This document shows, in pieces, positions 26,018 through 39,641 of a stretch of 64,000 nucleotides of DNA (the stretch's first letter is position 1; each line of letters starts with the position of its first letter). The notes beneath the pieces were generated by a model. The model saw only the letters and a list, made by a program, of their open reading frames with translations. It ran no database searches and was not told where the DNA came from. Source of the DNA: Flavobacterium psychrotolerans (GTDB lineage Bacteria; Bacteroidota; Bacteroidia; Flavobacteriales; Flavobacteriaceae); the NCBI RefSeq assembly GCF_003097635.1, contig NZ_QCZI01000009.1, positions 62,001-126,000 of the forward strand. The letters run 5' to 3'. A program made the translations under genes and the position numbers.

Positions 26018-27112
26018 TTACACATTAAATCTAAAGTGCATTACGTCTCCATCTTTTACTATGTATTCTTTTCCTTCTACCTTGAATTTTCCAGCTTCTT
26101 TACATTTGGCTTCTGAACCATAATGAACATAATCTTCGTAAGCAATTACTTCGGCACGGATGAATCCTTTTTCGAAATCAGTATGAATTACACCTGCCGC
26201 TTGTGGTGCTGTTGCTCCAATATTGATAGTCCAAGCACGAACTTCTTTAACACCTGCTGTAAAATAGGTTTGTTGTTTCAATAATTTATAGGCTGCACGT
26301 ATCAAAACTGATGCGCCTGGCTCACTTAAACCCATATCTTCCAAGAAAACCTGACGTTCTTCATAACTTTCTAATTCTGTAATATCAGCCTCTGCACCAA
26401 CTGAAAGTATTATAACTTCAGCATCTTCATCTTTAACCAATTCCCGAACCTGATCTACGTATTTATTTCCGGTAACCGCTGAATTTTCATCGACATTGCA
26501 AACATACAAAACTGGTTTTGCTGTAATCAATTGAAAACTTTCCATCAAAACTACTTCATCATTGTTTTGGGGAATTATTGTTCGAGCTGATTTTGCCTGA
26601 AGTAACGTTTCTCTAATTCTATCCAAAAGGGCTTTTTCAGCCTGCGCTTCTTTATTTCCAGTTTTGGCAGCACGATTTACTTTTTCTAACCGTTTTTCCA
26701 CGTTCTCCAAATCTTTCAACTGCAATTCGATATCAATGGTTTCTTTATCACGAATTGGATTTACATTCCCGTCAACGTGAACAATATTATCATTATCAAA
26801 ACAACGCAAAACGTGAATTATAGCATTACATTCCCTGATGTTTCCAAGAAATTGATTTCCTAAACCCTCGCCTTTACTGGCTCCTTTTACCAAACCTGCA
26901 ATATCTACAATATCCACAGTTGCCATTTGAACACGTTCTGGTTTTACTAATTCCTCCAATTTTGCCATTCTCGAATCTGGAACATTCACAACTCCTATGT
27001 TAGGCTCAATGGTACAAAAAGGAAAGTTGGCACTTTGCGCTTTTGCATTAGACAAACAATTAAACAACGTCGATTTTCCTACATTTGGCAATCCTACAAT
27101 TCCTGCTTTCAT
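26018..27112 (-). CDS. ychF: Redox-regulated ATPase YchF
   Basis: This 364-aa Obg-like NTPase has the G1 loop GLPNVGKST (about 7-15), G3-like VDIAGLVKGASKGEGLGN and a C-terminal TGS-like domain ending VMHFRFNV. YchF hydrolyses ATP rather than GTP and binds ribosomes; it is involved in stress and oxidative-stress response. The gene stands alone with its own promoter and terminator. Confidence 0.95.
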   Translation of the reverse strand: MKAGIVGLPNVGKSTLFNCLSNAKAQSANFPFCTIEPNIGVVNVPDSRMAKLEELVKPERVQMATVDIVDIAGLVKGASKGEGLGNQFLGNIRECNAIIHVLRCFDNDNIVHVDGNVNPIRDKETIDIELQLKDLENVEKRLEKVNRAAKTGNKEAQAEKALLDRIRETLLQAKSARTIIPQNNDEVVLMESFQLITAKPVLYVCNVDENSAVTGNKYVDQVRELVKDEDAEVIILSVGAEADITELESYEERQVFLEDMGLSEPGASVLIRAAYKLLKQQTYFTAGVKEVRAWTINIGATAPQAAGVIHTDFEKGFIRAEVIAYEDYVHYGSEAKCKEAGKFKVEGKEYIVKDGDVMHFRFNV

Positions 27113-27172
27113 TTTTTATAAGTTGACGATTAACATTTTAGTTAACGGTTAGTATTTTATTTTAAAAGTGTG

Positions 27173-27180
27173 CAAATATA
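27173..27180 (-). promoter_or_regulatory. -7 box for ychF
   Basis: On the minus strand this is TATATTTG followed by C, a full TAnnTTTGY match about 60 bases before the ychF start. No -33 box was found. Confidence 0.5.
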
Positions 27181-27275
27181 AGGTTTCTATATCATTAAAT
27201 ATATTATTAAGTTTTCGCATGTGAATTATGTAAGTGTTTTTAATAATTACATAAACTTCCCGAAACTTAATTATC

Positions 27276-27283
27276 TAAATTTG
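27276..27283 (+). promoter_or_regulatory. -7 box for the exported protein at 27313
   Basis: TAAATTTG followed by T, 29 bases before the ATG. It is divergent from the ychF promoter. Confidence 0.5.
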
Positions 27284-27312
27284 TAATGTATTAAATTCTA
27301 AATCAAAATGTT

Positions 27313-27852
27313 ATGAAAACTATTATCTTAGGAATGTCGGCTTTTATATTTTCTTTAAATATTCAAGCTCAAAATCAAAATGTGAAATCAGAAGTAAAAA
27401 CCACGATTACTACTACTAAAGATTCAGACGGTGAAAAAAAATCAGTTAAAAGCGAAGAAGTTCGTGAAGTCCAAAATATAGAATTAAAAGATGCTGAGTC
27501 TAATACTCTGAATAAGGAAATGAAGGAAACTCCTATTCAAGTAACCTCAGTAACAAAAATAACAAATCCAGACGGAAGCACGCGGACAGTTGATATTGAC
27601 AGATCGTCTTATTATATGTCGAATAATAAAACATACAAAGTAGATTTAGATACCTACGGATATAAAGTAATTTCCAGTGACAATAGACATACTGGATTAC
27701 TAAGAAAAACCTCGACCAATAGCTATATTTATAGAGCAAAAGGGAAAACCGCGATAGGCTATTTTGACACCAATGGAAATTTGATTTTGGAAACGTATAA
27801 TCCAAAATTAGATAAAGTAACCGTTGAAACGTTTACTGTCGTAAAAAAATAA
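27313..27852 (+). CDS. Exported protein of unknown function
   Basis: This 179-aa protein has a Sec signal peptide (MKTIILGMSAFIFSLNIQAQ) followed by a Thr-, Ser- and Lys-rich region with many charged residues and a C-terminal beta-rich part (SYIYRAKGKTAIGYFDTNG). I do not recognise a family; it is likely periplasmic or outer-surface. A clean bidirectional terminator follows, and the divergent ychF promoter lies upstream, so it is a monocistronic unit. Confidence 0.7.
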   Translation: MKTIILGMSAFIFSLNIQAQNQNVKSEVKTTITTTKDSDGEKKSVKSEEVREVQNIELKDAESNTLNKEMKETPIQVTSVTKITNPDGSTRTVDIDRSSYYMSNNKTYKVDLDTYGYKVISSDNRHTGLLRKTSTNSYIYRAKGKTAIGYFDTNGNLILETYNPKLDKVTVETFTVVKK

Positions 27853-27871
27853 TTTATATTTATATAAATAT

Positions 27872-27899
27872 AAAATCCTGAACGAGAGTTCAGGATTTT
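27872..27899. terminator. Bidirectional terminator between the exported protein and sucC
   Basis: A perfect 12-bp stem (27872-27883 with 27888-27899, core AAAATCCTGAAC) has a GAGA loop. T-rich flanks exist on both strands. It serves the gene ending at 27852 on the plus strand and sucC on the minus strand. Confidence 0.75.
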
Positions 27900-27938
27900 A
27901 TGTATAGTATAGAGACGCTTTGCAATGCTTCCCAACTA

Positions 27939-29135
27939 TTATTTATTCAATGCAGCCTTAACCTGATCTGCCGCTTCTTGAAATTCAACAGCAGATAAAA
28001 TTGGCATGCCCGAATTATCAATTAATTCTTTCGCTATTTCAGCATTTGTCCCTTGAAGACGAACGATAATAGGTACTTTAATAGCATCCCCCATGTTTTT
28101 GTAAGCATCAACAACACCTTGGGCTACACGATCACAACGAACAATACCTCCGAAAATATTAATCAAGATTGCTTTAACGTTTGGATCTTTCAAGATGATT
28201 CTAAAAGCTAATTCCACACGTTTTGCGTCAGCTGTTCCTCCAACGTCTAAGAAATTTGCAGGTTCAAAACCTGCATATTTTATTAAATCCATTGTTGCCA
28301 TAGCTAATCCCGCACCATTAACCATGCAGCCTACGGTTCCATCAAGATCCACATAGTTTAAGCCTGCTTCTTTCGCTTCCACTTCGATTGGGTTTTCCTC
28401 ACGAACATCACGCATATCAGCATATTTTTTTTGTCTGAATAAAGCATTATCATCTATATTTACTTTAGCATCCACCGCAATAATTTTATTGTCAGATGTT
28501 TTTAAAACTGGATTGATTTCAAACATGGAAGCATCACAACCAATGTAGGCATTGTATAATGAAGTCACAAACTGTGTCATTTCTTTAAACGCATTTCCAG
28601 AAAGGCCTAAATTAAACGCAATCCTTCTAGCTTGAAAACCTAATAAACCTGTAGTCGGATCAATTTCTTCTGTAAAAATTAGATGTGGGGTATGTTCAGC
28701 AACTTCTTCAATATCCATACCACCTTCGGTTGAATACATAATCATATTGCGCCCTTTCCCTCTATTTAAAACAACAGACATGTAAAATTCGGAAGTGTCA
28801 CTTTCACCAGGATAGTACACGTCTTCAGCAACTAAAACTTTGTGCACTTTCTTCCCTTCAGCAGAAGTTTGAGGTGTAATCAATTGCATTCCGATAATTT
28901 GTTCCGCCAATTCCTCAACTTGCTGTAAATTTTTAGCCAACTTCACTCCTCCACCTTTTCCACGACCACCTGCATGAACCTGCGCTTTTATAACATACCA
29001 ACCGGTTCCCGTTTCGGCAGTTAATTGTTTTGCGACAGCAATCGCTTCTAGTGGGTTGTTTGCAACATAACCACGTTGAATTTTAACACCATAACTGGCT
29101 AATATTTCTTTTCCTTGGTATTCGTGTATATCCAT
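27939..29135 (-). CDS. sucC: Succinyl-CoA synthetase (ADP-forming) subunit beta
   Basis: This 398-aa ATP-grasp protein begins MDIHEYQGKEILASYGV. It contains the ATP-binding stretch VHAGGRGKGGGVKL and, near its end, the CoA-ligase-like half (GCMVNGAGLAMATMD, FGGIVRCDRVA). It forms the TCA-cycle enzyme with an alpha subunit (sucD), which is not next to it. In Bacteroidota sucC and sucD are often unlinked. A divergent promoter region and the gltBD operon lie upstream. Confidence 0.96.
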   Translation of the reverse strand: MDIHEYQGKEILASYGVKIQRGYVANNPLEAIAVAKQLTAETGTGWYVIKAQVHAGGRGKGGGVKLAKNLQQVEELAEQIIGMQLITPQTSAEGKKVHKVLVAEDVYYPGESDTSEFYMSVVLNRGKGRNMIMYSTEGGMDIEEVAEHTPHLIFTEEIDPTTGLLGFQARRIAFNLGLSGNAFKEMTQFVTSLYNAYIGCDASMFEINPVLKTSDNKIIAVDAKVNIDDNALFRQKKYADMRDVREENPIEVEAKEAGLNYVDLDGTVGCMVNGAGLAMATMDLIKYAGFEPANFLDVGGTADAKRVELAFRIILKDPNVKAILINIFGGIVRCDRVAQGVVDAYKNMGDAIKVPIIVRLQGTNAEIAKELIDNSGMPILSAVEFQEAADQVKAALNK

Positions 29136-29184
29136 ATTGAAGTTTTTGACAAGATCCCGAATCTATTTCAGGATTACAGTGGCA

Positions 29185-29201
29185 CAAAAATAGCAAAATT
29201 A
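29185..29201 (-). promoter_or_regulatory. Two overlapping -7 candidates for sucC
   Basis: On the minus strand TAATTTTG followed by C (29194-29201) and TATTTTTG followed by T (29185-29192) both match TAnnTTTGY, 50-66 bases before the sucC start. Confidence 0.45.
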
Positions 29202-29501
29202 AACATAACTGTAATTTTTTTTTGTTTTAAATGGAATTAAATTTGTTTCTTTTAAAACATTGAAAATTAAATTATATAAAAATTAATCCCAAATTTGTTA
29301 TAATTTTCAAACTGAATTCCATAATATACCATTTGATACAAAATCAGAAACTCACACCATCTTTTTTTAGTTTATTATTATCAATTCATCAATTAGGATA
29401 CATTTAAACAACATTATCGTCAATTATTAAACCTTTTTTTATTATTACTGTAAAAATTCAGCCTTTAAGGCTTTTCAATTCATTATATGTTATGAAATCT
29501 T
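29202..29501. other. AT-rich divergent intergenic region
   Basis: The 390-base gap between sucC and gltB holds only the -7 candidates listed for each gene. I saw no conserved hairpin or riboswitch-like structure. It may hold the regulatory sites for gltB, which is usually nitrogen-controlled. Confidence 0.4.
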
Positions 29502-29509
29502 TAATTTTG
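29502..29509 (+). promoter_or_regulatory. -7 box for gltBD
   Basis: TAATTTTG followed by T, 17 bases before the gltB ATG, implying a very short leader. Confidence 0.45.
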
Positions 29510-29525
29510 TAAAAAATTATCAAGA

Positions 29526-34043
<4,518 letters not shown>

Positions 34044-34045
34044 TC

Positions 34046-35500
34046 ATGGGTAAAATAGGTGGATTTAAAGAATTTAATAGAACCGACGAAAGTAATATAA
34101 CTGTTCTAGAACGAGTATCGAATTATAATGAATTTACGGTTCCGTTATCCAAAGATAAAATTAAGGAACAAGGGTCGAGATGTATGGATTGTGGGATTCC
34201 TTTTTGCCACAGCTCCTGTCCGTTAGGGAATTTAATACCTGATTTTAATGACATGGTGCATCAGGAAGAGTGGCAAAGTGCTTTGGAGATTTTGCAATCT
34301 ACCAATAACTTCCCTGAATTCACGGGTCGTTTATGCCCTGCTCCATGCGAAAAATCATGTGTTTTGGGTATTATCGCAGAACCGGTCGCTATAGAAAACA
34401 TTGAAAAAAGCATCATAGAAAGAGGATTTGCCGAAGGCTGGATTAAACCACAACCACCAGAAATCCGAACAGGAAAAACGGTAGCTGTAGTAGGTTCTGG
34501 TCCTGCGGGATTGGCGGCAGCACAACAATTAAACCGTGCGGGTCATACCGTTACCGTTTTCGAAAGAGACAATGCCATAGGCGGATTGTTGCGTTATGGA
34601 ATTCCGAATTTCAAATTAGAAAAAGGAATCATTGACCGACGTGTAAAAATTTTGGAAGCTGAAGGTATTGTTTTTAAAACCAACGTAAACGTAGGCATAA
34701 ATTATAGTGTGGAAGAATTGAACACTTTTGATTCTATCGTATTGTGTGGTGGAGCAACCGAAAGTCGAAGCTTGCCCACCAAAGGAATTGAAAGCAAAGG
34801 CGTGGTTCAGGCCATGACATTCTTAACACAACAAACCAAATCGTTATATGGTGAGGCTATCCCTGACCAAATAAAAGCAACCGGCAAAGACGTCATCGTA
34901 ATTGGTGGTGGAGATACTGGTTCCGACTGTGTGGGAACCTCCAACAGACACGGTGCGAAATCCGTGACCAATTTTGAGATCATGCCAAAACCACCCGTTG
35001 GAAGAAGCGAATCAACTCCTTGGCCCTACTGGCCTTTGCAGTTAAAAACCTCTTCCTCACATGAAGAAGGTTGCGACAGAAACTGGTTAATTAACACCAA
35101 AGAATTTATTGCCAACGATAAAGGAGAACTTACCGGTTTGAAAACCGTGGAAGTGCAATGGAAACTGACTCCGGGACAAAGACCGGAACTCATAGAAAAA
35201 GCGGGCTCCGAAAAAATATGGCCTTGCGATTTGGCATTATTGGCACTTGGATTTACAGGTCCTGAAAAAACGTTAAGCACCCAATTGGGACTAGAAATTG
35301 ACATGCGCAACAACTATAAAGCAACGAATTACAAAACGAACGTTCCTCACATTTTTACCGCTGGTGATATGCGAAGAGGACAATCCCTAATTGTTTGGGC
35401 TATTTCTGAAGGCCGAGAAGCTGCCAGAGAAGTCGATTTGTATTTGATGGGAACTACTAATTTACCTACTAAAGGGAGAGGCGATTTGCCCAGTTTGTAG
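34046..35500 (+). CDS. gltD: Glutamate synthase small subunit
   Basis: This 484-aa flavoprotein passes electrons from NADPH to the large subunit. Two N-terminal 4Fe-4S Cys clusters are visible ([17 protein letters not shown] and [15 protein letters not shown]). A FAD-binding [12 protein letters not shown] and an NADPH-binding [13 protein letters not shown] follow, and [14 protein letters not shown] ends the FAD domain. It starts two bases after gltB and is closed by the terminator at 35519. Confidence 0.95.
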   Translation: MGKIGGFKEFNRTDESNITVLERVSNYNEFTVPLSKDKIKEQGSRCMDCGIPFCHSSCPLGNLIPDFNDMVHQEEWQSALEILQSTNNFPEFTGRLCPAPCEKSCVLGIIAEPVAIENIEKSIIERGFAEGWIKPQPPEIRTGKTVAVVGSGPAGLAAAQQLNRAGHTVTVFERDNAIGGLLRYGIPNFKLEKGIIDRRVKILEAEGIVFKTNVNVGINYSVEELNTFDSIVLCGGATESRSLPTKGIESKGVVQAMTFLTQQTKSLYGEAIPDQIKATGKDVIVIGGGDTGSDCVGTSNRHGAKSVTNFEIMPKPPVGRSESTPWPYWPLQLKTSSSHEEGCDRNWLINTKEFIANDKGELTGLKTVEVQWKLTPGQRPELIEKAGSEKIWPCDLALLALGFTGPEKTLSTQLGLEIDMRNNYKATNYKTNVPHIFTAGDMRRGQSLIVWAISEGREAAREVDLYLMGTTNLPTKGRGDLPSL

Positions 35501-35518
35501 TGTCATTATAAATATTTC

Positions 35519-35552
35519 AAAGCCCTTAAATTGATTTTTAAGGGCTTTTTTT
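35519..35552 (+). terminator. Terminator after gltBD
   Basis: A perfect 12-bp stem (35519-35530 with 35537-35548, core AAAGCCCTTAAA) has a 6-base loop and ends in a T-tract. Confidence 0.85.
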
Positions 35553-35573
35553 GTTTTATTGGTAATAGAAAAC

Positions 35574-35599
35574 TACCTCTGGGTAGAGCCCACGAGGTA
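35574..35599. other. Hairpin of unknown role
   Basis: TACCTC-TGGG pairs with CCCA-(C)-GAGGTA around a TAGAG loop, a 10-bp stem with a one-base bulge. It lies just after the gltD terminator and has no T-tract, so it is not a terminator. Between it and the protease promoter I see only a weak inverted repeat (35712-35719 with 35740-35747). Confidence 0.35.
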
Positions 35600-35781
35600 T
35601 TAATCGGAAAAAGTTAATTTTTGTTTTATGGAAATTGCTTTTTTTTTAAAAAAAAATACAAATGTGAGTACTATTAGGAGGTGTTTTATTTCAAAATAAA
35701 TGGATTTAATTAATTTTTAGTGAGTACAGTAAAATATTGCTAAAAATCAAGAAACTACACTAAAATATTAAAGCAATCAGT

Positions 35782-35789
35782 TATTTTTG
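35782..35789 (+). promoter_or_regulatory. -7 box for the C10 protease
   Basis: TATTTTTG followed by C fully matches TAnnTTTGY and ends 11 bases before the ATG, giving a leader of only a few bases. Confidence 0.55.
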
Positions 35790-35800
35790 CAAAAAAAATT

Positions 35801-38800
35801 ATGATGAAAAAACTCATTAAATTAAATTGTTCCGCACGGAGCAGAATTAAGAATTTTGTAGCACTTATTGTATTGGTCTTCGGTTCTTTATTCCATCTGC
35901 ATGCTCAAACTGTTTCGGAGGAAGTAGCCCTAAAAGTAGCTAAGAATTTTTACGAAATGAATGTCAATCCTGAGATTAAAAAGGAAGTAGCAAAGGGAAA
36001 AAGTTTTGTTTTTAAAAACATCACTAAAGAATTGAAGGAAAACAACGACACCTATTTTGTTTACGACGTAAACGAAAATGATGGGTATGTAATTGTATCA
36101 AACGAGTATGGCATCAATCCAATTCTGGGATATTCAGATAAAGGACACCTAAGCAACGCTAAGAAAGCCATTTCTCCTGAGTTCGCCTATTTATTGGAGG
36201 ATTTTCAGAAAAAAATTGAATACGTAAAATCGCATTCCAAAAAAACAGACAGAACCATTAATAACAAATGGTCATCATTGACAGGTAAAAGTGCAGTAAC
36301 CCTTGTTTACAGCACAGCAGTTGCACCATTAATTAAGACTAACTGGAACCAATCACCTTATTACAACGCTTTGTGTCCAAGTGACGCAGGCGGCCAAGCC
36401 ATAACAGGTTGCGTTGCCACTGCCATTGCACAAGTTATGAAGTTTTGGAACTATCCAACAACCGGCACAGGATCCCACTGTTATACTGAAAATGGATATG
36501 GAAGAGGAAGTTACGGTAATTTATGTGCTGATTTTGGTGCGACGACATACAAATGGTCAGATATGCCAAATGAGTTGAACAGCACTAGCACTCCTACACA
36601 AATTAATGCAGTTGCTACACTAATGTACCATGTGGGTGTGGGTGTAAACATGGGATACAGTCCTAGCGCTTCAGGAGCTTGGCCAACCACAAACAATGCA
36701 TTAGTTGCTTACTTTAATTATGCCCCAGACACCAATTTTTTAAATAGAAACCAAACCCCAAATGCAGAGTGGAGTGCACTAATGAAAAATGATTTAGATA
36801 AGGGATATCCTGTTCTATACACTGGGTTTTATGTAGGTGGAGCAGGTCACGAATGGGTTTGCGACGGATACGATCAGAACGGATTATTTCACATGAATTT
36901 TGGATGGGGTGGCGGTGCAAACGGTTATTTTAACTTAGACAATCCAAATGGATTTGTAAGTTCCCAGGCCTGTTACTTTAATTTACGCCCAGCAGTTTCA
37001 AACTCCTATAATGTATATGTAAAAAGAGAAGGAAGCACACAAGTACCTAAGATTCATTCTTGGACAAACGATACAGGGACAGATGTTTCCTTAACTCCAT
37101 GGGCAAATTCTCCATCTATGACAGCTGATACTGACGGTTGGTACAAATCAACTAACTACACGGCTAAATCATTAGGAACATTATTTAAATATACTGACAA
37201 ACAAACTCAAGATTTTAAATATTACAGCAAAGATGTTTGGATTTTATTGGATGCTAGTGGAAATCAAAAACAGATATACAACACAGATCCAAGAACATCA
37301 AGTGCTTATCCTATTATATCTTTCATTTCTCCAGAATTGTTAGTTTACAACGAAGGCCAATCGATAAATGTGGACGTTACTTCTGCAATGGTTGGCGGCA
37401 CAGGAACACCAAAAATATACTATACGAAAAGTGAAGGTGGCGTACCTGCAGATCCTACATCGAGTTCAACTCTATATACAGGCCCAATCACCACTATCAA
37501 AACAACTACTTTTAAGTTTGTAGCTATACAGGATGCGAAATCTTCAGTTATTAAATCAGTTACTTATACCTTTAATCCGGTACAAACTGAATTTACGATT
37601 TTCGTAAAAAGACTGTCCAGTACAGAAAACCCAAGAATTCATGCTTGGTCTAAAGAAACCGGAACAGATGTCGCAATAACTAATACTGCCAATTGGCCCA
37701 ACAACCTTCCATACATGGTTGCACAAAGCACTTGGTACACCTACACCACATCAAAAAAATCATTAGGAGTGTTGTTTAAATATACTGACAAACAAACGCA
37801 GGATTTCAAATACTACTCTTCTACAAAATGGATTCTTTTGGATGCCAGCGGTAACTTAAAATCTGTTACAGACACTAATCCAGAACCAAGCGGACTTGCT
37901 TTTTACAAAAACAAACAACCTAACGCAAACGGTAAATACACATCCGGAATAACCGTAACTGCAGGTGTTAACAGGACAATTGGTTGTGCGGTATGTCCGT
38001 ACCTGGATTTTTACACCCTTGACGGTTCTGATCCAAAAACAAGCACAACAAAAGTGAGCTTCAATAGTTCTATTGATTTTTCGGTAATCAAAGACACCCG
38101 TTTAAGAGCCATTTCTTCTATAACCAATCCTACAACTGGTACTATAGAATATACCAATGAAGTAGACGAGTCATTCGTTTTTGAAACTGTGGCAACTCCA
38201 AGAGTTAAGATAACCACTAGCCCTACACCAAATTCAGCCGGAAAATACACAACAGGCCAAACGGTAACGGTTACATTAACAGTTGAAAACCAAACACCTG
38301 ACAATCCCAAAAGCATCAAATACAATACGGACGGAACAGATGTTTATTATACGAATTCTACAACTTATACTTTGCCTTTGCTAATAACTACAAATACAGT
38401 AATTAATGCTAAAGTAGTGTTAGAAGACAATGGTTACAGATATTCTATTTTTTCCGAACAAGCTACTAAAACCATAGAATTCGAGACCATAGCCCCAATA
38501 ACTATTTACGTTAAAAAAGGTGCTATTCCATTCGGACAAGAACCAAAGATTCACGTTTGGTCAAAACAAACCAGTACAAATGTAGCAATTACAAACACGG
38601 CAAACTGGCCCAGTAACTTACCAGTTGTAACCCCTGTAGGAAATCAAAATTGGTATAAATACACGGTTCCAAACAACAGTAGAGCATTAGGTTGTTTATT
38701 TATTTTTGGGACTGCTCAAACGAAAGATTTTACAGGAATAAATGCAGATACATGGATAGAATTTAATTCAGACGGAACCGTAAAAAACATATCAAACACA

Positions 38801-39109
38801 GCTCCATACGCAGCAACATTAGCTACTGCTAAAAATATGGAAGAGATTAATAACGACTCATTAACTCTTTATCCAAACCCAACCAACAACTTCTTAAATG
38901 TAAATTATCCGTTTGTAGGTTCAGAGCAAATTGAATTGAGTATTTTTGATATAAGAGGAACAACTCTTTATTCTAAAAAAGAGAATTCCGTAAACGGATT
39001 TAATAAAGAATTGAATGTTTCAAATCTTAATCTAAGCCCCGGTACTTATATTTTATCTTTGACATCAAGTAAAGGAAAAGAAACAAAACGTTTCATAGTG
39101 TCACAATAA
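35801..39109 (+). CDS. T9SS-secreted C10 (streptopain-like) cysteine protease with starch-binding-like modules
   Basis: This 1102-aa secreted protein has a signal peptide (ending HLHAQ, about residue 36), an inhibitory-propeptide-like region (about 37-150) and a C10 peptidase domain. The catalytic Cys is about 204 in TGCVATAIAQVM and the His about 350 in GAGHEWVCDGY, with HMNFGWGG just after. Three similar modules (from about 403, 594 and 900) resemble CBM26-like starch-binding domains (IFVKR..PRIHAWSKETGTDV). Between them lie chitobiase-C-terminal-like segments. A T9SS type A sorting domain ends the protein, beginning LTLYPNPTNNFLNV and closing GKETKRFIVSQ. It is the only window gene that joins a protease to carbohydrate-binding-like repeats. 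Confidence 0.88.
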   Translation: MMKKLIKLNCSARSRIKNFVALIVLVFGSLFHLHAQTVSEEVALKVAKNFYEMNVNPEIKKEVAKGKSFVFKNITKELKENNDTYFVYDVNENDGYVIVSNEYGINPILGYSDKGHLSNAKKAISPEFAYLLEDFQKKIEYVKSHSKKTDRTINNKWSSLTGKSAVTLVYSTAVAPLIKTNWNQSPYYNALCPSDAGGQAITGCVATAIAQVMKFWNYPTTGTGSHCYTENGYGRGSYGNLCADFGATTYKWSDMPNELNSTSTPTQINAVATLMYHVGVGVNMGYSPSASGAWPTTNNALVAYFNYAPDTNFLNRNQTPNAEWSALMKNDLDKGYPVLYTGFYVGGAGHEWVCDGYDQNGLFHMNFGWGGGANGYFNLDNPNGFVSSQACYFNLRPAVSNSYNVYVKREGSTQVPKIHSWTNDTGTDVSLTPWANSPSMTADTDGWYKSTNYTAKSLGTLFKYTDKQTQDFKYYSKDVWILLDASGNQKQIYNTDPRTSSAYPIISFISPELLVYNEGQSINVDVTSAMVGGTGTPKIYYTKSEGGVPADPTSSSTLYTGPITTIKTTTFKFVAIQDAKSSVIKSVTYTFNPVQTEFTIFVKRLSSTENPRIHAWSKETGTDVAITNTANWPNNLPYMVAQSTWYTYTTSKKSLGVLFKYTDKQTQDFKYYSSTKWILLDASGNLKSVTDTNPEPSGLAFYKNKQPNANGKYTSGITVTAGVNRTIGCAVCPYLDFYTLDGSDPKTSTTKVSFNSSIDFSVIKDTRLRAISSITNPTTGTIEYTNEVDESFVFETVATPRVKITTSPTPNSAGKYTTGQTVTVTLTVENQTPDNPKSIKYNTDGTDVYYTNSTTYTLPLLITTNTVINAKVVLEDNGYRYSIFSEQATKTIEFETIAPITIYVKKGAIPFGQEPKIHVWSKQTSTNVAITNTANWPSNLPVVTPVGNQNWYKYTVPNNSRALGCLFIFGTAQTKDFTGINADTWIEFNSDGTVKNISNTAPYAATLATAKNMEEINNDSLTLYPNPTNNFLNVNYPFVGSEQIELSIFDIRGTTLYSKKENSVNGFNKELNVSNLNLSPGTYILSLTSSKGKETKRFIVSQ

Positions 39110-39133
39110 ACACTACAACAAAATTATTCCAAG

Positions 39134-39170
39134 AGAGAGGTTGTCCGAAAAGACAGCCTCTCTTGTTTTT
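39134..39170 (+). terminator. Terminator after the C10 protease
   Basis: A 12-bp stem with one G-T wobble (39134-39145 with 39152-39163, core AGAGAGGTTGTC) has a 6-base loop and ends TGTTTTT. Confidence 0.8.
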
Positions 39171-39310
39171 AGTACTTGTTTGAAAACACACTTTAATCAG
39201 AGCTGATTGTTAAACCCAAATCAGCATTAGATATTTGCTTTATCGAGGTTAACCTCATAGAATCATTAGTTCGTTATGCCATAAATTCTAACGATTAATT
39301 CGGGTTAAAA

Positions 39311-39515
39311 CTATTTATTCAACCACCAAATGCTAACATTCAATACAGTTGCAAAACCTACCCAAAGCAAATAAGGGATAAAAAGACAAACTGATATTTT
39401 ATTGATTTTGGCAAACTGAATATAGGTTTTATAAATCATCAAGCAAAACGATTTCCATACCTGCCAACATTAGATTTTTTAATCCAAAAAAATAAGTGCG
39501 ACCATACTTATACCA
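39311..39515 (-). pseudogene. tspO: Decayed tspO (TspO/MBR family) remnant
   Basis: On the minus strand, the frame ending at TAG 39311-39313 translates to a TspO C terminus: LFIPYLLWVGFATVL followed by NVSIWWLNK, the hallmark last helix of the family. Further upstream, in a different frame (39483-39515 and on), YFFGLKNLMLAGMEIVLL matches the preceding TspO helix. The two parts are in different frames, the upstream part ends in a stop, and the N-terminal half is missing. It is thus a frameshifted, truncated pseudogene of a tryptophan-rich sensory protein. It fills most of the gap between the protease and lysA. Confidence 0.7.
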
Positions 39516-39546
39516 TTAAAAATTTACTAAAGCCTAAAAAACCTAT

Positions 39547-39562
39547 TGTTATATATATAACA
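39547..39562. promoter_or_regulatory. 16-bp perfect palindrome upstream of lysA
   Basis: TGTTATATATATAACA is its own reverse complement. It starts about 95 bases before lysA and about 50 before its -33 box, and is followed by two more TTGTTAT copies (to about 39583). It could be an operator, but AT-rich palindromes also occur by chance here. Confidence 0.35.
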
Positions 39563-39595
39563 CATTGTTATATTTTGTTATTTTAAGATATTTAC

Positions 39596-39626
39596 TTTGA
39601 TGTCTCACTTTAGTATAATAAATTTG
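39596..39626 (+). promoter_or_regulatory. Well-formed promoter for lysA
   Basis: TTTG (39596-39599), then 19 bases, then TAAATTTG (39619-39626) followed by T. Both boxes and the spacing fit the Bacteroidota sigma-A consensus. The ATG is at 39642. Confidence 0.7.
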
Positions 39627-39641
39627 TAAAAAATTAGCGAA

